DNA of 64,000 bases from Gorsachius magnificus (taxonomy: Eukaryota > Chordata > Aves > Pelecaniformes > Ardeidae): contig CM067081.1 in assembly GCA_034008185.1 (NCBI GenBank), positions 149,574,258 through 149,638,257 of the forward strand, in the 5' to 3' direction. The number at the start of each line of letters is the position of its first letter. Within the stretch, counting starts at the first letter, position 1. Positions 37,746 through 50,639 of this stretch are shown here, one piece after another. Both the position numbers and the translations under genes were made by a program. A model generated the notes under the pieces. The model was given only the letters and a program-made list of their open reading frames with translations. It searched no databases and had not been told where the DNA came from.

Positions 37746-38028
37746 CCATCCTCACTTCACTCCTGGAAGCATTCACATCTTTGCAGCTCTTGGCTGTACA
37801 TCCAACCATCTTGGGACCCTACCCACCTTGTGCTGCCTTGCTGGAGGGGATCAGGCCCTCTGCCAATGTGTATGCCAGTCAACATGCTCCCCAAGAGGGA
37901 CACTTACGTGTGGCAAGTTGTACCATACAAAGAAGCATTTCCAGGGGAGCTGCAATGCCTTTGAGCTCATCTGGCACAAGTCCAGGGTAGAATGTACCTC
38001 TCTGTGCCTACTGTAAAACAGACCAGAG

Positions 38029-38150
38029 GGAATCAAAGAATCATAAAATAATCTAGGTTGGAAAGGACCTCTGGAGGTCATCCGATCCAACCTCCCACTC
38101 AAAGATGGGCTCAAAGCAGACTTCAGGTCTTTAAACAACTCTGTCCTTAA
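38029..38150 (-). repeat. CR1 LINE 3' end fragment
   Basis: GAATCAAAGAATCATAAAAT at 38030 is the reverse complement of the CR1 tail. TAGGTTGGAAAGGACCTCTG and GAGGTCATCCGATCCAACCT follow, the standard minus-strand CR1 3' end. It runs to about 38150. Same orientation as CACNA1C transcription. Confidence 0.92.
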
Positions 38151-39149
38151 ATAGATTCAGTTTCAGAGTTGGAACAGTTTGGGGATTTTTTATTTTTTTT
38201 TTCCTTTTTGGCAAGTTCAAATCTTTGATCACAGTTGTTTTTGTGGATGCATGACGTTTCCTCACCCATATCTGCTACTTCTTTTCATGCTTTAGATCTA
38301 GAGACTGACTGGAAATAAAATAATATCCTAAATCATCCCAGATTTTGGAATATAGATCCAAACTTCTCAGTTGTTGTCCATCTGTTAAAAATGCTTCTGT
38401 GAACATAATTTGATTCTGGTGCTTTCATTTTCCCCCCTACATTCTAATTATTATTATAGATACTTAAATAAAATTGAAAATCAGCAAATTGCCATCACCC
38501 CAATCCAAAAAAACCTCCAAGCAACCCTGAGCCAGTCAAGGAGCAGATCAAACTGCAAATACACAAAAGACATGAACTCTATTCCAAAAGTTTTATCTTC
38601 AGTTGAGGCCGTACTAAATTTCTCTATTTAAAAAATGCTTTTAAATGAGCAATTTTCTCAATATTTTCTGCAATACAGAGAATTCTCTAGGTCATCTGCT
38701 ACTAGGGCAGAAGCCTCTGTTTATGTATTCAGTTGCCTTATATCATATCTTCAGAGCAATTTATTGTTTGTATTTATCTTCCTATCTTTTAATAAATACT
38801 ATTTTCAGGTTGTGTCATAACTTGTGCTCCAATCTACTAATGGTGTTTGGACAGAATTTCCATTTTTTAAAAGGTTTTTTTAGGCTCCAATGCATTAGTT
38901 CTCTTTGCGATTTATTGTGTCAAACTTAGTACTTCTATTTTGTTATTCAATTTACTCTTGTAGCAATATACATTTAAATGGCCTTCTCCAGAATGATTTT
39001 GTAGTCTAAGATTTCTCTTGGTTTTCCATGTAACTTTCAACCACTTTTTAACCATTTTTCTTCAAGCCTCAAAACAGCGAAACCATGTAAATTGCCATCA
39101 AAACAACTCTGCTAAAAAATTAGAGTTCCTTCACTTAATAGCTGAATTA

Positions 39150-39306
39150 CTCCTACCCCTCTGTAGAGAGGGCTGGTCTATGACCAGGTTGGATGGGGCT
39201 CTGAGCAACCTGATCTAGTTAAAGGCGTCCCTGCTCGCTGCAGGGGGCTTGGACTAGATGACCTCTAAAGGTCCCTTCCAACCCACAGCATTCTATGATT
39301 CTATCA
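39150..39306 (+). repeat. CR1 LINE 3' end fragment
   Basis: GGTTGGATGGGGCTCTGAGC, AACCTGATCTAGTTAAAGGC and GTCCCTGC are followed by GGACTAGATGACCTCTAAAG, GTCCCTTCCAACCCACAGCA and TTCTATGATTCTAT. This is a well-preserved CR1 3' end with its terminal 8-bp repeat, 5' truncated at about 39150. Antisense to CACNA1C. Confidence 0.95.
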
Positions 39307-39560
39307 ATTTCTGCCATTATAAAGTGGTGAAAATTACCATCACTAAAAGAAATAGTTATCACTCTACTATCTCCAGTTCTTCAACCAGTTCTTTGATTAA
39401 GTTGTGATCCTGACAGTAGCAGTATTAGCACAGGGAAAAGAAAGAGGTCACGGGGTAGTTGAGAGCAGCAGAGAGGCAGGCACCCCTTGGGACCTGCATG
39501 GACCAGAGCAACTGGAGGACAGGCGCATTGTGCTCGCTGCTGCCCCAGGTGGGGAGGAGG

Positions 39561-39590
39561 AAAAAGAAAAAAAAAAAAAGAAAAAAAAAA
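39561..39590. repeat. A-rich tract
   Basis: Thirty bases of A interrupted by two Gs, directly after a G-rich stretch (GGTGGGGAGGAGG). Confidence 0.95.
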
Positions 39591-40051
39591 GGGTTGGATT
39601 TAATAGGCAAAACTGGAGACAGCTGAATACAGCAATAACTTGGATTCATCTAATGTAAAAGTCATTGCTGTGTCAAGCAATCTGCTCTGCCATTTTGCAC
39701 GACTGCAGATAACTGCCCCCAGAGCTTGGGCAGCAGCATGCAGATCATCTGGCAGTGATTCAGCAGCCACATTTCACCATACCAGCATGGTTCTCAAGGC
39801 AGGTGAGTTTACCTTCCAAACTGAAACAGGCAGCCAAGGGAATGGCACATTATTGCCACCATTTGGCAACTTCTGTGATGCCCTCTCTGCCTCCATCAGC
39901 CCCAATAAGAAAGTTTTAAGTCCTCCCTCTTCCTTTTTGTGCTCCAAAGCTAAATATTTATTATGCTGTAAAAAAGTATTTATCTAAAATATGTCCTCAT
40001 GTCTCAGTCATTTAATATTGGGTTAATTATAATAACTCCTTCATGCTTTCA

Positions 40052-40136
40052 TAATAGATTTTAATCTATAGATTAAAATATATTTTTATCTATTAATATA
40101 TTAAATTAAACCCTAATAGATTTTAACCTATTATCA
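40052..40136. repeat. AT-rich inverted and direct repeat cluster
   Basis: A perfect 22-bp palindrome lies at 40058-40079 (ATTTTAATCTA and its complement). The word TAATAGATTTTAA begins near 40053 and recurs near 40114, with TATCTATTAATATATTAAA between. It could form a cruciform or be the remains of a small inverted-repeat element; no target-site duplication was identified. Confidence 0.6.
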
Positions 40137-43100
40137 TACAGATCTTGTCATTATTTAGATTCTGGCATGATGTGGTATACTTCCATTATTACCTATATTC
40201 AATGATATTTGTAACCAAAGCCAAGAATTTGTAAAGAGACTGCTTGAAGTTAGCATTCTACATCTATACTTAGGCATCTAAAGCAGTGGTTTAATTTTCA
40301 AAAATGCTGAGCATACAGCTCCTTCTTTAACTTTCAGGATAAAGAATAAAGGCCACTGAAATTTTGATTTTTTTTTTTTTTAAGACGGTGTGTTTTTCAA
40401 AGTTTATTTTACATGTTTTGCTTTTATTTTTCATGATACAGATAGAAAATTTGACAAGTGAAACAGAAAAGCCTGAGTAAATAAAAACTTTTATATCAAT
40501 ACTGGAATTCATTGCCACAAGAAATGAGGGAGTTCAGAATATCAGTGAGGTTTTAAAAGGAATTCACATGAATAAAGTGTCTTTTAGACACTTTTAGAGC
40601 CTAAGCCAACTGGTATGAAGAAAAAACATTTCCTACTCAGATAAGCTTGCACATTATAATGGCTTTTCCTCTTCCACTCTTCTATTCAGACACCATTAGT
40701 CCTCTACCAAAGGAAGGAGAGTGAACAAGAAAGCCAATATCTTTTGTAATGTGGCAATTGCAATGTTCTCATGAAGCACCCTAAAGTTCACTACAGCACT
40801 ATTCCGTGCCCATTTTTAAAATCCCATGTTACCACCCTGAAGTTCAAAACTCTCTCTTAGATTTACCATATATGGACACAAAAATAGCTATATTCTTCCT
40901 TTTCGGTCTTAATACCAATGTACAGCCAAGAGTTTATCAAGAATACAAATTTTGACATTCCAAGTCAAAGACAACAATATCCAGACTACTGAATTTCAAG
41001 CAGAACAACAAGACGAAAGCTCCACCACCCTGCTACATTGGAAATCAGAGAAGAGAATAATAAACTTATCCTAAGAACCCTTATAATATCCAATACAGTC
41101 AAATCTTGAATCTAGTCTCATAACTTATACTGACCAGTGGCCAGTTTCTGAAATTTCATAGGAAAGCACAAAATCTCTATCATACCCTTGGATGAGATTA
41201 GAAATTAGAAAGTAAAGACATGCAAGGAACTTCCACTGATTCCCACAGGCAAACCTCATGTCAAAGTATGTGTCATAATGAAACTGTGATAGTCATTACA
41301 TTATTGCACTGAAGTCCAACTACCACATTGTTTTTTCAGTAAATCCTACAGTTTAAAATCTTCATAAGCGTTTCATGAATTTCTGCACACAGTTACACGT
41401 GAAGAAAACAAAAATACTTCTGTTGTTATCAAATATGTTTACCCTTAATAAGATTACATACAATAAAGTCTATGGAGAACAAAATGAAGATAAATCATGC
41501 TCAAGGTGTTCTTCCTTATCCTGGCACATACTTGAAGTTGCCCCTAGTCAATCAGTTAATTTTACCTAATGTAGCTGGAAGAGTGTCAGGCCTGTCAAGG
41601 AGATAGACATGCTCACACCTCTTCTCTGCCAGCTGCACAGTTCTTCCAAATGACTTGCCGTGCATGAAGAAAAGGTGGAAGAGCCTGCTTTAATCCACTA
41701 CTGTGTCAGAACATAAAGTCTTCAGGACAGTGACTCACTACAATGACTGAAGTTCAATTATTACATTTTTTTATTTTATTTCAATCACTCTATCTAGCAG
41801 AAAGCTCTCATTCTCTGTCCTGGTCTTACATCAACATTTTATGTCATGTAAACAGGTAATAATAAATCTCCCTCTAAGTTTCAGACTTCGGGAACGGGAT
41901 GCAGTTTAAAGTGTATCTATCCCATTTGGTTTAAGAGGTTGAGGAAGGGAGGGGAAAGGAGAACTACAAGGGACACAAAATAAGGATGCAGCTTATCTTG
42001 ATGACTTTATTTCAAACTGCTAGTTACAAACCATTTTGTTCTTAATGGGCACTCTTTCTATTTTTTAACAAAGTTATCATAACCCACAGTTCATAAGAAA
42101 CTGTGCTTCGTCCAATCTGGAGTTGTTATCCACCTCTAAAGTATCTGAAGGCAATGACAGACTACTGTCCTCATACCTATTGTTCCTTCTCTCCAGCTAG
42201 GGCACCTTCCTGATTTATTTTTAATTCCAGTACCACAAGATTGGAAACTTTCGATAAATTAAAAAACATAACCCTTTGGCCACAGTCTCAAACCAACCAC
42301 TCACAAATTAATTCCATAATTCTGTAGCTATATCCATAACTCTCAGTGCTTAATCAGTTCAAGTTGTAACAGTTCTCAAACATTAAATCACAAAAAAGTA
42401 AGGAGGTTTAGGCACAAGGAGAACCTGAATACAAAATCTAAGCAGAAATTTTGTAGGAACCAGACTGGGTAATTATACTAGGAATGCTCTTCCCTCCTAA
42501 TCCTCAGTGAGCCAGCATGGGGCTAGATGCACAAGTTCTGAACACTTGCCAGCAATGTAACATAGTGGAGTCTCATGACATTTATCCCAGGCAGAGGGAA
42601 AGGGTCAGTAAAGCCACTTCATGGGGGGTTTTTTGTTTGGTTTAGTTTGTTTTAAATTTACTTCATCCTCTTCTGAAAAGTAAATGACATTTTTTCTTCC
42701 CTAGTCCTATCATGTTGTCTTACCCATACACAAGCTGAATAAGTACATAGAGTACTTCAAGGAAATTCTAAAATGAAAGCATAGCCATCTCTGCCAAAAC
42801 TCACTTCAAGCCAGCGGTCACGTGCATGATGCTAGCCTTTCAGAATGGTTGATAACTGGAATACTAAACATTATAGGAAGCATAGAGGAGAGGAGGGTCC
42901 CACAAGTATGTATCAGCAATACCAAAGTCTTAACTAGCTTTATTCACACTAACAAGAAGGAACACCTGCACATGCCACTGGCTGGAACCTCAGGAGCAAC
43001 AAGCCTAACAGAGCAGGGAAGCAATACCATCTGTCAAATCTCAGCCTGCTGCCTTAAATTTAAATGTGACATGCAGCAAAGGTGGCACAAAACTTTTACT

Positions 43101-43854
43101 GTGGGATATCAGATATTGCAACTATTAAAGATTCATCTTTTGGTGAAAAAGGGGAAAAAAAAAAAGTAGCAAAGTAATGTTAAACATGGCCTAAGGATAA
43201 CATTAGCATCATTTTTTTTTCTCTTCACAAAACGAAGAGAATCTGACATGGCCTACAAGCTGTTCTACTGAGAATACTGTAAGATCATTGGAATAATGTT
43301 GCACAATTTCTATTAGAAATTTCTTCCCCATATGTTTTATCTTACATTCATTAGGTGCAGGTGAAAAAATAGCTATCATAATTCAGAACTAATTTTATAA
43401 AGCACAAAAAAATTCCAGTGACATTCTTATATTCTCATATATTTTGTTTTGAGGCAGTGATACTTTATTGTACTTCTAGACATGCAAGAGCCTACGGACA
43501 CGTCTTCCAATTGTACCATTTAAGAAAATGTAGCTTAAAAAAATTTCAATATTACATTGACAGATATATTGCTATGACTGAGTAGTCCTAAACCCCCTCT
43601 TCCTGTTTTGGTAGCTTTGCACAGCTTAAGAAACTGAAAATGCTATGTAAACTCATGCATTCTTAAATATAGGCACATAAAGCAGTAATTTGCGATGATA
43701 CATGCCACTAGCTACGATACATGTCTCTTGCTTTGAGACAGCTCTTGATACTCAAACTCACTCAGATATCAGCTTGTATTGATATCTCTGTTCACATTCA
43801 GGAAAAAAAACCTAGCACTTTGAGAGAACTGTTTGAATTACACAGAATTGCTTC

Positions 43855-43990
43855 TTCCAAGCACTATGTTGAAAGATTTGGGGCAGGGATCATCTTTTAT
43901 TCTCTATAATTCCTAGCACAATGGGGTCTGGCCTACCACTAAGGCTCCTAGCAGCTTTGATTCTTTAAATAATTTTACTGCAGTCTAATG
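43855..43990 (+). repeat. 3' tail of an ancient amniote retroposon
   Basis: TTGGGGCAGGGATCATCTTTT, CCTAGCACAATGGGGTCTGG and AAGGCTCCTAGCAGC follow in order a tail common in turtle and bird genomes (TTGGGRCAGGGAYYGTCT, CCTAGCACAATGGGGYCC, GGCTCCTAGGCRCTAC), ending in an AAATAATTTT-like stretch. I believe it is a CR1-L3/MIR-like element but cannot assign the subfamily. Confidence 0.7.
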
Positions 43991-44465
43991 GCATAGATGG
44001 CACAGATCAATCTGTGCACTACTCTGTGCTGCTAATGCAAATGCTATGTGCTACTCAAGTGTTACTTCACTCTGTGGCTGCACTCACTCAAGATAGCAAA
44101 CCCGAGAAGACAGCTTCACCTAAATCTGTACTGAAGATATTTTCACAAGGATACACAAAATGCTTCTAGAATCAACTCCAGCCTATTGAAATTCAATCTA
44201 CTCCTCCAATTCCGCAACTTGTGTCAGAAACAGACTGCTACTATAGTGCTTTCACCTGAAAAGTGATGACCATAGACTCTCCTCCACCCTCCCAAACACA
44301 CACATAGACATGCTGTCCTAAACAGCAAGCACTGATATATTTTCAGAACTAAAATCTTGCCAACCATACCATAAACATTCCTATCAGTAATGGAAGGGAC
44401 GTAGCACCTCCGAGAGCATCAATATCACTTACAAACAACAAAACAACTCACAATTGCTAACAACT

Positions 44466-44545
44466 AAAAAAAAAAAAAAAACCAAAAAAATCCACTATTT
44501 ACAATTACTGTTGTGTTATTTGATAATTCCTTTAAAAAAAAAAAA
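44466..44545. repeat. Two A-runs (A16 and A12)
   Basis: A16 at 44466-44481 and A12 at 44534-44545, in an AT-rich neighbourhood. Confidence 0.95.
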
Positions 44546-45328
44546 TAGTAAAAATAGCAAATGCAGCTTCCTTTTTTTCAGTAAAGTTCTTTCAAGAAAC
44601 AAACCACATAATTTATATTGCTAGGGACTGACTTTCTGCTAGTGACATAATTTAATTTGGAGAGAAAAATAAAAACATTTTCTTCTGCAGTTTTAAATTA
44701 GTCTTTTAAAAGGTGGTTATCAGTGTTTATACTCCGAGCTTTCTCAGAGCTTATAGTAAGTGTCATTGACATAATTTAGGTCATATATATTTTTACTGGA
44801 TTTATTTGTGCTGGTTGAATTAGGACTATCAGTTTGATTCACTTACTGGAAAGTTTCAACTCAAGGATTTTTATAGCCATTTTAACCCCTTTGTCCTATG
44901 TACTATCAGAGTCTTTTCAAAAGTGTACAGCGTGCCTAATAGAACTGAACTGCTTTTCTTCAAATCACTATATTAACTATTATTAAAATGACAAAGGCAT
45001 TGTCACGATACATACACTTATAATCTACAAGAGGAAAATACTATAACACCTCACAGATGATACTTCTATGGGCCCTGTGACCTTCTCTTGACACGATTAA
45101 AATTGTTCTCTTGAAGAAGTGTCAAACAGGAACTGAGGCCTGTCCTAAATTCAGGTACCCAACACAAATGCTGGAAGTGAAAGCAAATGTGGTAAAACAA
45201 TTAGCATACCTCTTGTTTCCTCATTAGTTGTGACTGGATGATTATTTTTTCATGACAGTTTTATACTTCAAAAAGTTGGAAAATGGGAATACATAACAAG
45301 AAAGGTTCTGGTCAGATTTCTAGGCCAT

Positions 45329-45348
45329 AAAAAAAAAAAAAAAAAAAA
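45329..45348. repeat. A20 homopolymer
   Basis: Twenty uninterrupted As, read as a U20 tract in the CACNA1C transcript sense. No retroposon body was recognised upstream. Confidence 0.97.
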
Positions 45349-47744
45349 GCAGCTTCATCAACATTTTCACATAAGGATTGGACCTAGGGTATGCTCAGGA
45401 AGAGGATGCAGTGACCTGAAGAGTCATTATAGGGCCTTCTTGATCCTATGACATGCATTCCTATGTTTCTGTCTTGTTTTGAATCTGAGATTCCCAAAAG
45501 CTCACTGATCCAGAAAGTGGTCCATGCTAATCACCCTCCCCATATGCTGACGTAGAGGGAAGAATGGCCAATTAGAAATCAAGTAGATCCAACCACAGAT
45601 TGTGTAACACAGCAGTTTTGCTTTGCCCATCTTTCAAAATTCAGAACTGCAATTGCAAGTTTCACTAGACTACTTAAACATCCTCAGATGATCAGTAGCA
45701 ACCATTAGTGGTCCATAAAAGAAACCTTATCAACAAAAGATAAGTTTAACAGCAAAATTTAACAGAAGCATGTCTATGAAGAAAAGGATCTCGATTTGGA
45801 AATGTCTGGATTCTAACAGCATCCTGGTGATATATTAGTGTGCTAAAAAAACAAAACAAACCATTTTCAGCTTCTTTTTATTGGCTTTCAGAATAATTTT
45901 GCTGAACTGTCTTCCTAGAGAATCTGAGAAGTGCCAAAAACAAATGCAAAACCAGCAGGATATTTTCCAACATAAAGAGTCAGCATCCAGACCTGCAATT
46001 CACACAACAGTAGAGACTGACCTAGATGCCACAGGGCTCATCCCAGGCTAGTTCCCAAGCCCCGAGAAATTCCCTTTCATTACAAATATAGAGTGAATTC
46101 AGTTGCCTCAAAGTTTTTACATACCCAGTTCTGCATGGGCTACAGTATGACCTCTGCACAGTTAGTAAATTGGCTAAGCCACCTTAGAAAAGCGTCAAAC
46201 TGGTAATGTGCTTCCTCCATGTAGAGAGTGAAAAGACTAAAAGGGAAGCAGATACCTTGTTAAAAATGGGTAGAATACCCCCACGTGATTAGAGCTGGCA
46301 TTTGTTCATACTGCACTCAAGTAGTAAGCAGAGCCTGTGCCTGTAAGCTGTCTGCTAAGGAAGTTCCCCAACCAGGAACTTTATTGGAAAGACTGAGAGG
46401 ATTCTGTTCAGGCAAGGTTTCTGAGGCCTTAGAGAGATCCATTTTTCTGGTATCTGGGACACTTATATCTGGACTCAAACTTGCTAGGGAATTGATGAAA
46501 ATAGGGACAGTATCTAGACCGTGCTGCTAGGTCTGTTTTCCTTGGAGAGAGGCTGAAATGTCTTGGGTCCTGCCATCTCCTTTATAGTCCTTGTATGTGA
46601 CTCTCCACTGAAAACTCCTTGAAATAAAGCTACTGAAGGAGATCATGAATAGAAAAAAATATGACACAAGTCAGATGGTGAGTTTTCAGCTTCTTTGTGA
46701 CATTACATTGCCAAGACTCTAATGTAGGATTCGTGGCATCACTTCACATACCTCCAATTTCAATTGCTTAACTTCAGTGTGAAAACAAAATTAGATTACA
46801 AAAGATATGTTTTGAATAGAGGACTATATCACAAATGAACAAACCAACATTGTGATACTACATGCCTCCCTCCCCCCAATTTCCAGCCGAGAGTGCCGTT
46901 TCAGCTTAATACCACTCTTCCAACTCTCTGTACCATCCCGAGATGAAGAATTTCTGCTCAATACTCTTTCACAATTACTGAACTCCCAAAATAAAGACTT
47001 CCTTATGCAGCAACATGAAGAACACTTTCACCTTCAGTGCTTTGGACAATCCATGACAGCATCCTGGAAGATTCAGGAAAGCACAGAATTTAGTTTTGCC
47101 GTTAGCAATACTACCTTAAATATATCTGCACTGGATTATCTCATCGCAGGAATCACTGGTACTTTGGGTTTACAAGCCACAGCTTTGATGACCAGCCTAG
47201 TTAAGAAACCAATAAGAGGGAACTGAAGTGATGTTCTTGGGAAGAGTTCTCACATGGGAAGGGATGTGAAAGAAGAAAATTCCCTATGAATAATTTTACC
47301 ACTTATATTCAGATTTCATTTGCCAAATTCATTCAGATTCAAGCCTACAATATGTATGAAGCCAAAAATTATTACCAACAAAATTAGGAATTTGAGGTAA
47401 AAGTGCATTTTCAGATGTCTACCTGAGTTTGGTGGTTCCTAAATTATTGTCTCAGGAAGAGCTTTTCAGCTGACAACCTTGAACCTTCCTCTTTCCTCAG
47501 ATTTAATTACCGTAACAAGACACAAATCTTCAGCTTCACTTACAATTATGTTCTGTTAAACCAAATTCACTAGAAGGCAAAAGACTACTGACCTTAAAAG
47601 ACAATTATGAGTCTCAGATATTCAAAATACATTGGTTCCTTTTATCTCCTTCCCCTCCACGCCAGCAGAAGGTTGGCCACAAAATCATAAAACAAAAAGT
47701 CCTAGATTGTTTCTGGATTTTGAATCCCATTGGTTTTCAGGCTT

Positions 47745-47767
47745 CCCTCCCCGCCACCCCTCCCCCC
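47745..47767 (-). other. Predicted G-quadruplex on the CACNA1C sense strand
   Basis: The minus strand reads G6-A-G4-TGGC-G4-A-G3, with loops of 1, 4 and 1 bases. Because the G-rich strand is the sense strand of CACNA1C, the unspliced RNA would carry it. The short loops predict a stable structure. It is followed on the minus strand by pyrimidine-poor sequence with no other special feature. Confidence 0.7.
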
Positions 47768-50639
47768 AAAAAAAGAAAGGTTCATCTAAGTCAGTACCAT
47801 GCCTCCAAGACCATAATCAAAAGCCAGAGGAGTATCAATGGCAGGGCAGGCATATACCTCTCCTGCGTACTCTCCCAGCCTTCGATTATTTTCATGTCAG
47901 AGGATTTTCTCAGCCTGATGCAGTTTATTTATTTATTAACCCTCAATGGACCTCTCTTCCAAATTCTTGTTCCATTCTCCCCTAGAGTTAATGTAAACTT
48001 TCTGCATTCTTATACAACAGTCATACTTCAGACTAAACCTCTTGATCGTTCATGAAGTAATGTCAGAGGGGAATGGTACAAAGAATGACTCATTTCTCTC
48101 TCCTGACTCAACTTTTGTCCGGGAATGCTATTTTCCTGTGAGGCTATAGGGAATAGGTGGAAACTACTGTTCCTTGCACAAGTCAGTCAGCTCCCAAGTG
48201 CAAAAATTCATTTTAATGAGGTAACAAAACAAAAAGCTTTATTGAAAGTCATAAAAGGCTTCTATGTGTTGGTCATTTTCCATCTTTAAAGTGCATAGAC
48301 TTCTCTGATTCACTGAAAGCAGACTGGAAAATGAACTTTTGCTCGCTGAAACAAAACATCACTCACTAGCAAGAAAAATTCTACCAAGAACCCAGTCTAT
48401 TTATCAGCAGTGCAGTCTAAGATTATTTAACATAAACTGGCTTCTGTTGTCACAAGATTATGAGCATTTCAGCATCAAAAAATTAATTTAGGGTGAGAAA
48501 GAGTCATCATAACCATCATATCTAATTCATGTTTAGCACAGACTGTATCATTTCAAATGAAGTTAGGAGTCTACTATTTTTTTCCCCTAGAAAATGGTGA
48601 GGCAATGAGAAGATTTTAATTTTTAAGTAAATAACTTCCCTGTGAGAATACAGTGCTTTTGCTTTCCTCCTTCCTCCCTTCTCCCTGTTCTAGCACTCAG
48701 TGATGGAAGCAAAGACAAGTATAAATCACTATATGCCATCAAGGCAAAATTGTCCCTGAGCATCTGGCACCATGCCCAGGATTTTACTCACTCCATGACA
48801 AGTGGTGTTCTCTTCAGCTAGAATTTATCCAGCCTCATCAATAAATACCTCGAGCATGGTCATTTGATGGACATGATGAGATTAGATTCTAAAGCATTTA
48901 GGGCTGTATAGAGTATTTCACTATTGTAAAGAAAATGGCAAATATCCTGAAGCAGGAACAATTTCTTTTTCTGACATTAAATGTCTGAACAAATTGTTGT
49001 ACAATCCTTGTTGACCAGTCATGATACAAGGGCTTTTTAAAATTCACTTGGTGCTTTTTTTCTGTGTGTTATTCTATGAGCCATTTTCCCCTCAGTGTTT
49101 CTTTACAATCATCACTGCTTTTCTCACTTGTGTATGATGAGGGAGAATATGTTCTCATCTGTGTCTTAGGAAGCAAGATCTGGATTTGTTTACAAGCTTT
49201 CAGTTCTTGCTTTTCTGATTCAGACCAGGGGATCTAAAATAAGGGAGTTTTAATATGGCAAGTAAATACAACAGGCTCTAAGCCCACAGTCAGTCTCTCT
49301 TGCTCTCTAGTCCAATTAAAACGTATTTGCTGATAGCAGAACAGAATAACTACATAATGACTTGTATACAATGGGGCTCCAGCAGGTAAGATGGAGAGAA
49401 GATGTAGCGACATGACAGGAGTAGCCAAACAGCAGAAGAAACACAACATGTTGTTTGCAAGCTGTTCACTTACCAACCGAGATCAATCTGAATGCTTCTG
49501 ATTTTGCTAAAGCAGTGCAAGCTTCAGAGAATTTGGAACTGTTGAACAATGTGTTTCAGCATATCCGAAAACAAAGGCATATGTCTGTGATTGAGGAATG
49601 TAGACCAAATTTATCAAACTCTCATTACATATTGGAGAGCAATAGTTCTTCAGGGTGGCTGCCGGATCACATCCAAGGTCAACCGAACACAAGAATCAGG
49701 GCAAAGCTTTTGAATAAGATGGCCCGTAAGATTCTAGGATGCCCAAGGAGAAAAACCGAACCAGAGAAGAGTTATTACCTTTCTATGCTGTACTAACGAG
49801 AGCATTATTGAAAACTTTATCTACCTCCAATGTCCATCCTTCAAGAGTGATGCTGATGAGTATCTTCAGGAGAAAAACAACCATAAGAATGATCATCAGG
49901 AAATAATGAAAACATTAAAAAAGTTATGGTCCTTATAATAGTGACAATTAAGCCATGACTCAAGCATAATCTGCCAGAATTTACATGGAGTTAGGAAAAA
50001 CATTTTCATTCTTGGTGTAAATTTGTATAATAGTAGAAGAATGTATGGAGGAATGGAAAAAAAACCCTCTATGTTTTTTCAGGTTACCTTATTCTCAAGC
50101 AACTTTAAATTAGAATTGAGGTTGTCCATACAAATATACTATACACTTCTTCCCTTTTCTTGACAGAGGAATACTGCAGGAATTTATATGACCAGTGGAC
50201 AGAAAGACTAGATGCTTGAAATCACCACCTCTCACTTTACAGTATAGTCTGATCTATGGCGTTTGCCTTCAAATTTGAGTTTGTGCTCACCTCTGGGTCC
50301 TGCTATGGTCTAGTTCATTTGGTCTCTCCCTAGTTTCACAGGGTCAGACATACTTTCAAGAGGTTATGGACCACTTTATTTTAAGTAAATCAGCAAAAAA
50401 GGAATCATTTTCAGCTCCCTATGCTTTCAAAAGGTCAAAGCCTCTGCTGAGCCCAGTTTGCCTTCTGGGCTGAAACAGTAAAGGCCCATCAGTTTCTATA
50501 GCAGAGGCACACAGAGCAACGTGGCTATTCCTGTATTTAGCTACATTCAGCCCTCTGTCCATATATGCAGATGCATCAATAAGAGGCAATTTTCAACACT
50601 CTCCTGATCAAAGCTTAAAATGGTCACCCATGGGAGAAC

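Larger units (their letters stand above)
30563..38028. other. Intronic segment with ancient repeat traces
   Basis: Bases 36187-36252 (CCCATTGAAATCTATGGGG, then TTACACCAGTTTACACAG) match a phrase common in old sauropsid interspersed repeats. GGTTTACACCAGTAGGACAT near 31690 may belong to the same family. T-rich runs lie near 31428-31450 and 36250-36276. Bases 37680-37745 resemble a decayed tRNA-derived sequence. No exon was seen. Confidence 0.5.
38151..43849. other. Intronic segment with CR1 end, A-rich tract and AT palindrome
   Basis: Holds the CR1 fragment at 39150, an A-rich tract at 39561-39590, the palindrome cluster at 40052-40136 and a T14 run near 40370. Frames such as the 115 codons at 42822-43169 look like chance. 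No exon was recognised. Confidence 0.55.

Noticed and set aside
37592..37990. 132-codon open frame
   Set aside because: It overlaps a possible tRNA-derived remnant and ends just before a CR1 end; no recognised domain, and two other frames are also open here, which points to composition.
39431..39660. Plus-strand frame with a lysine-rich run
   Set aside because: The lysine run is the A-rich tract at 39561-39590; no gene context.
42822..43169. 115-codon open frame
   Set aside because: Ends in a lysine run encoded by an A-tract; no homology recognised.
46852..47226. 124-codon open frame on the plus strand, start of a cluster of three (also 47632-47985 and 49455-49796)
   Set aside because: No recognised homology, no convincing splice or promoter context, and number and length fit chance.
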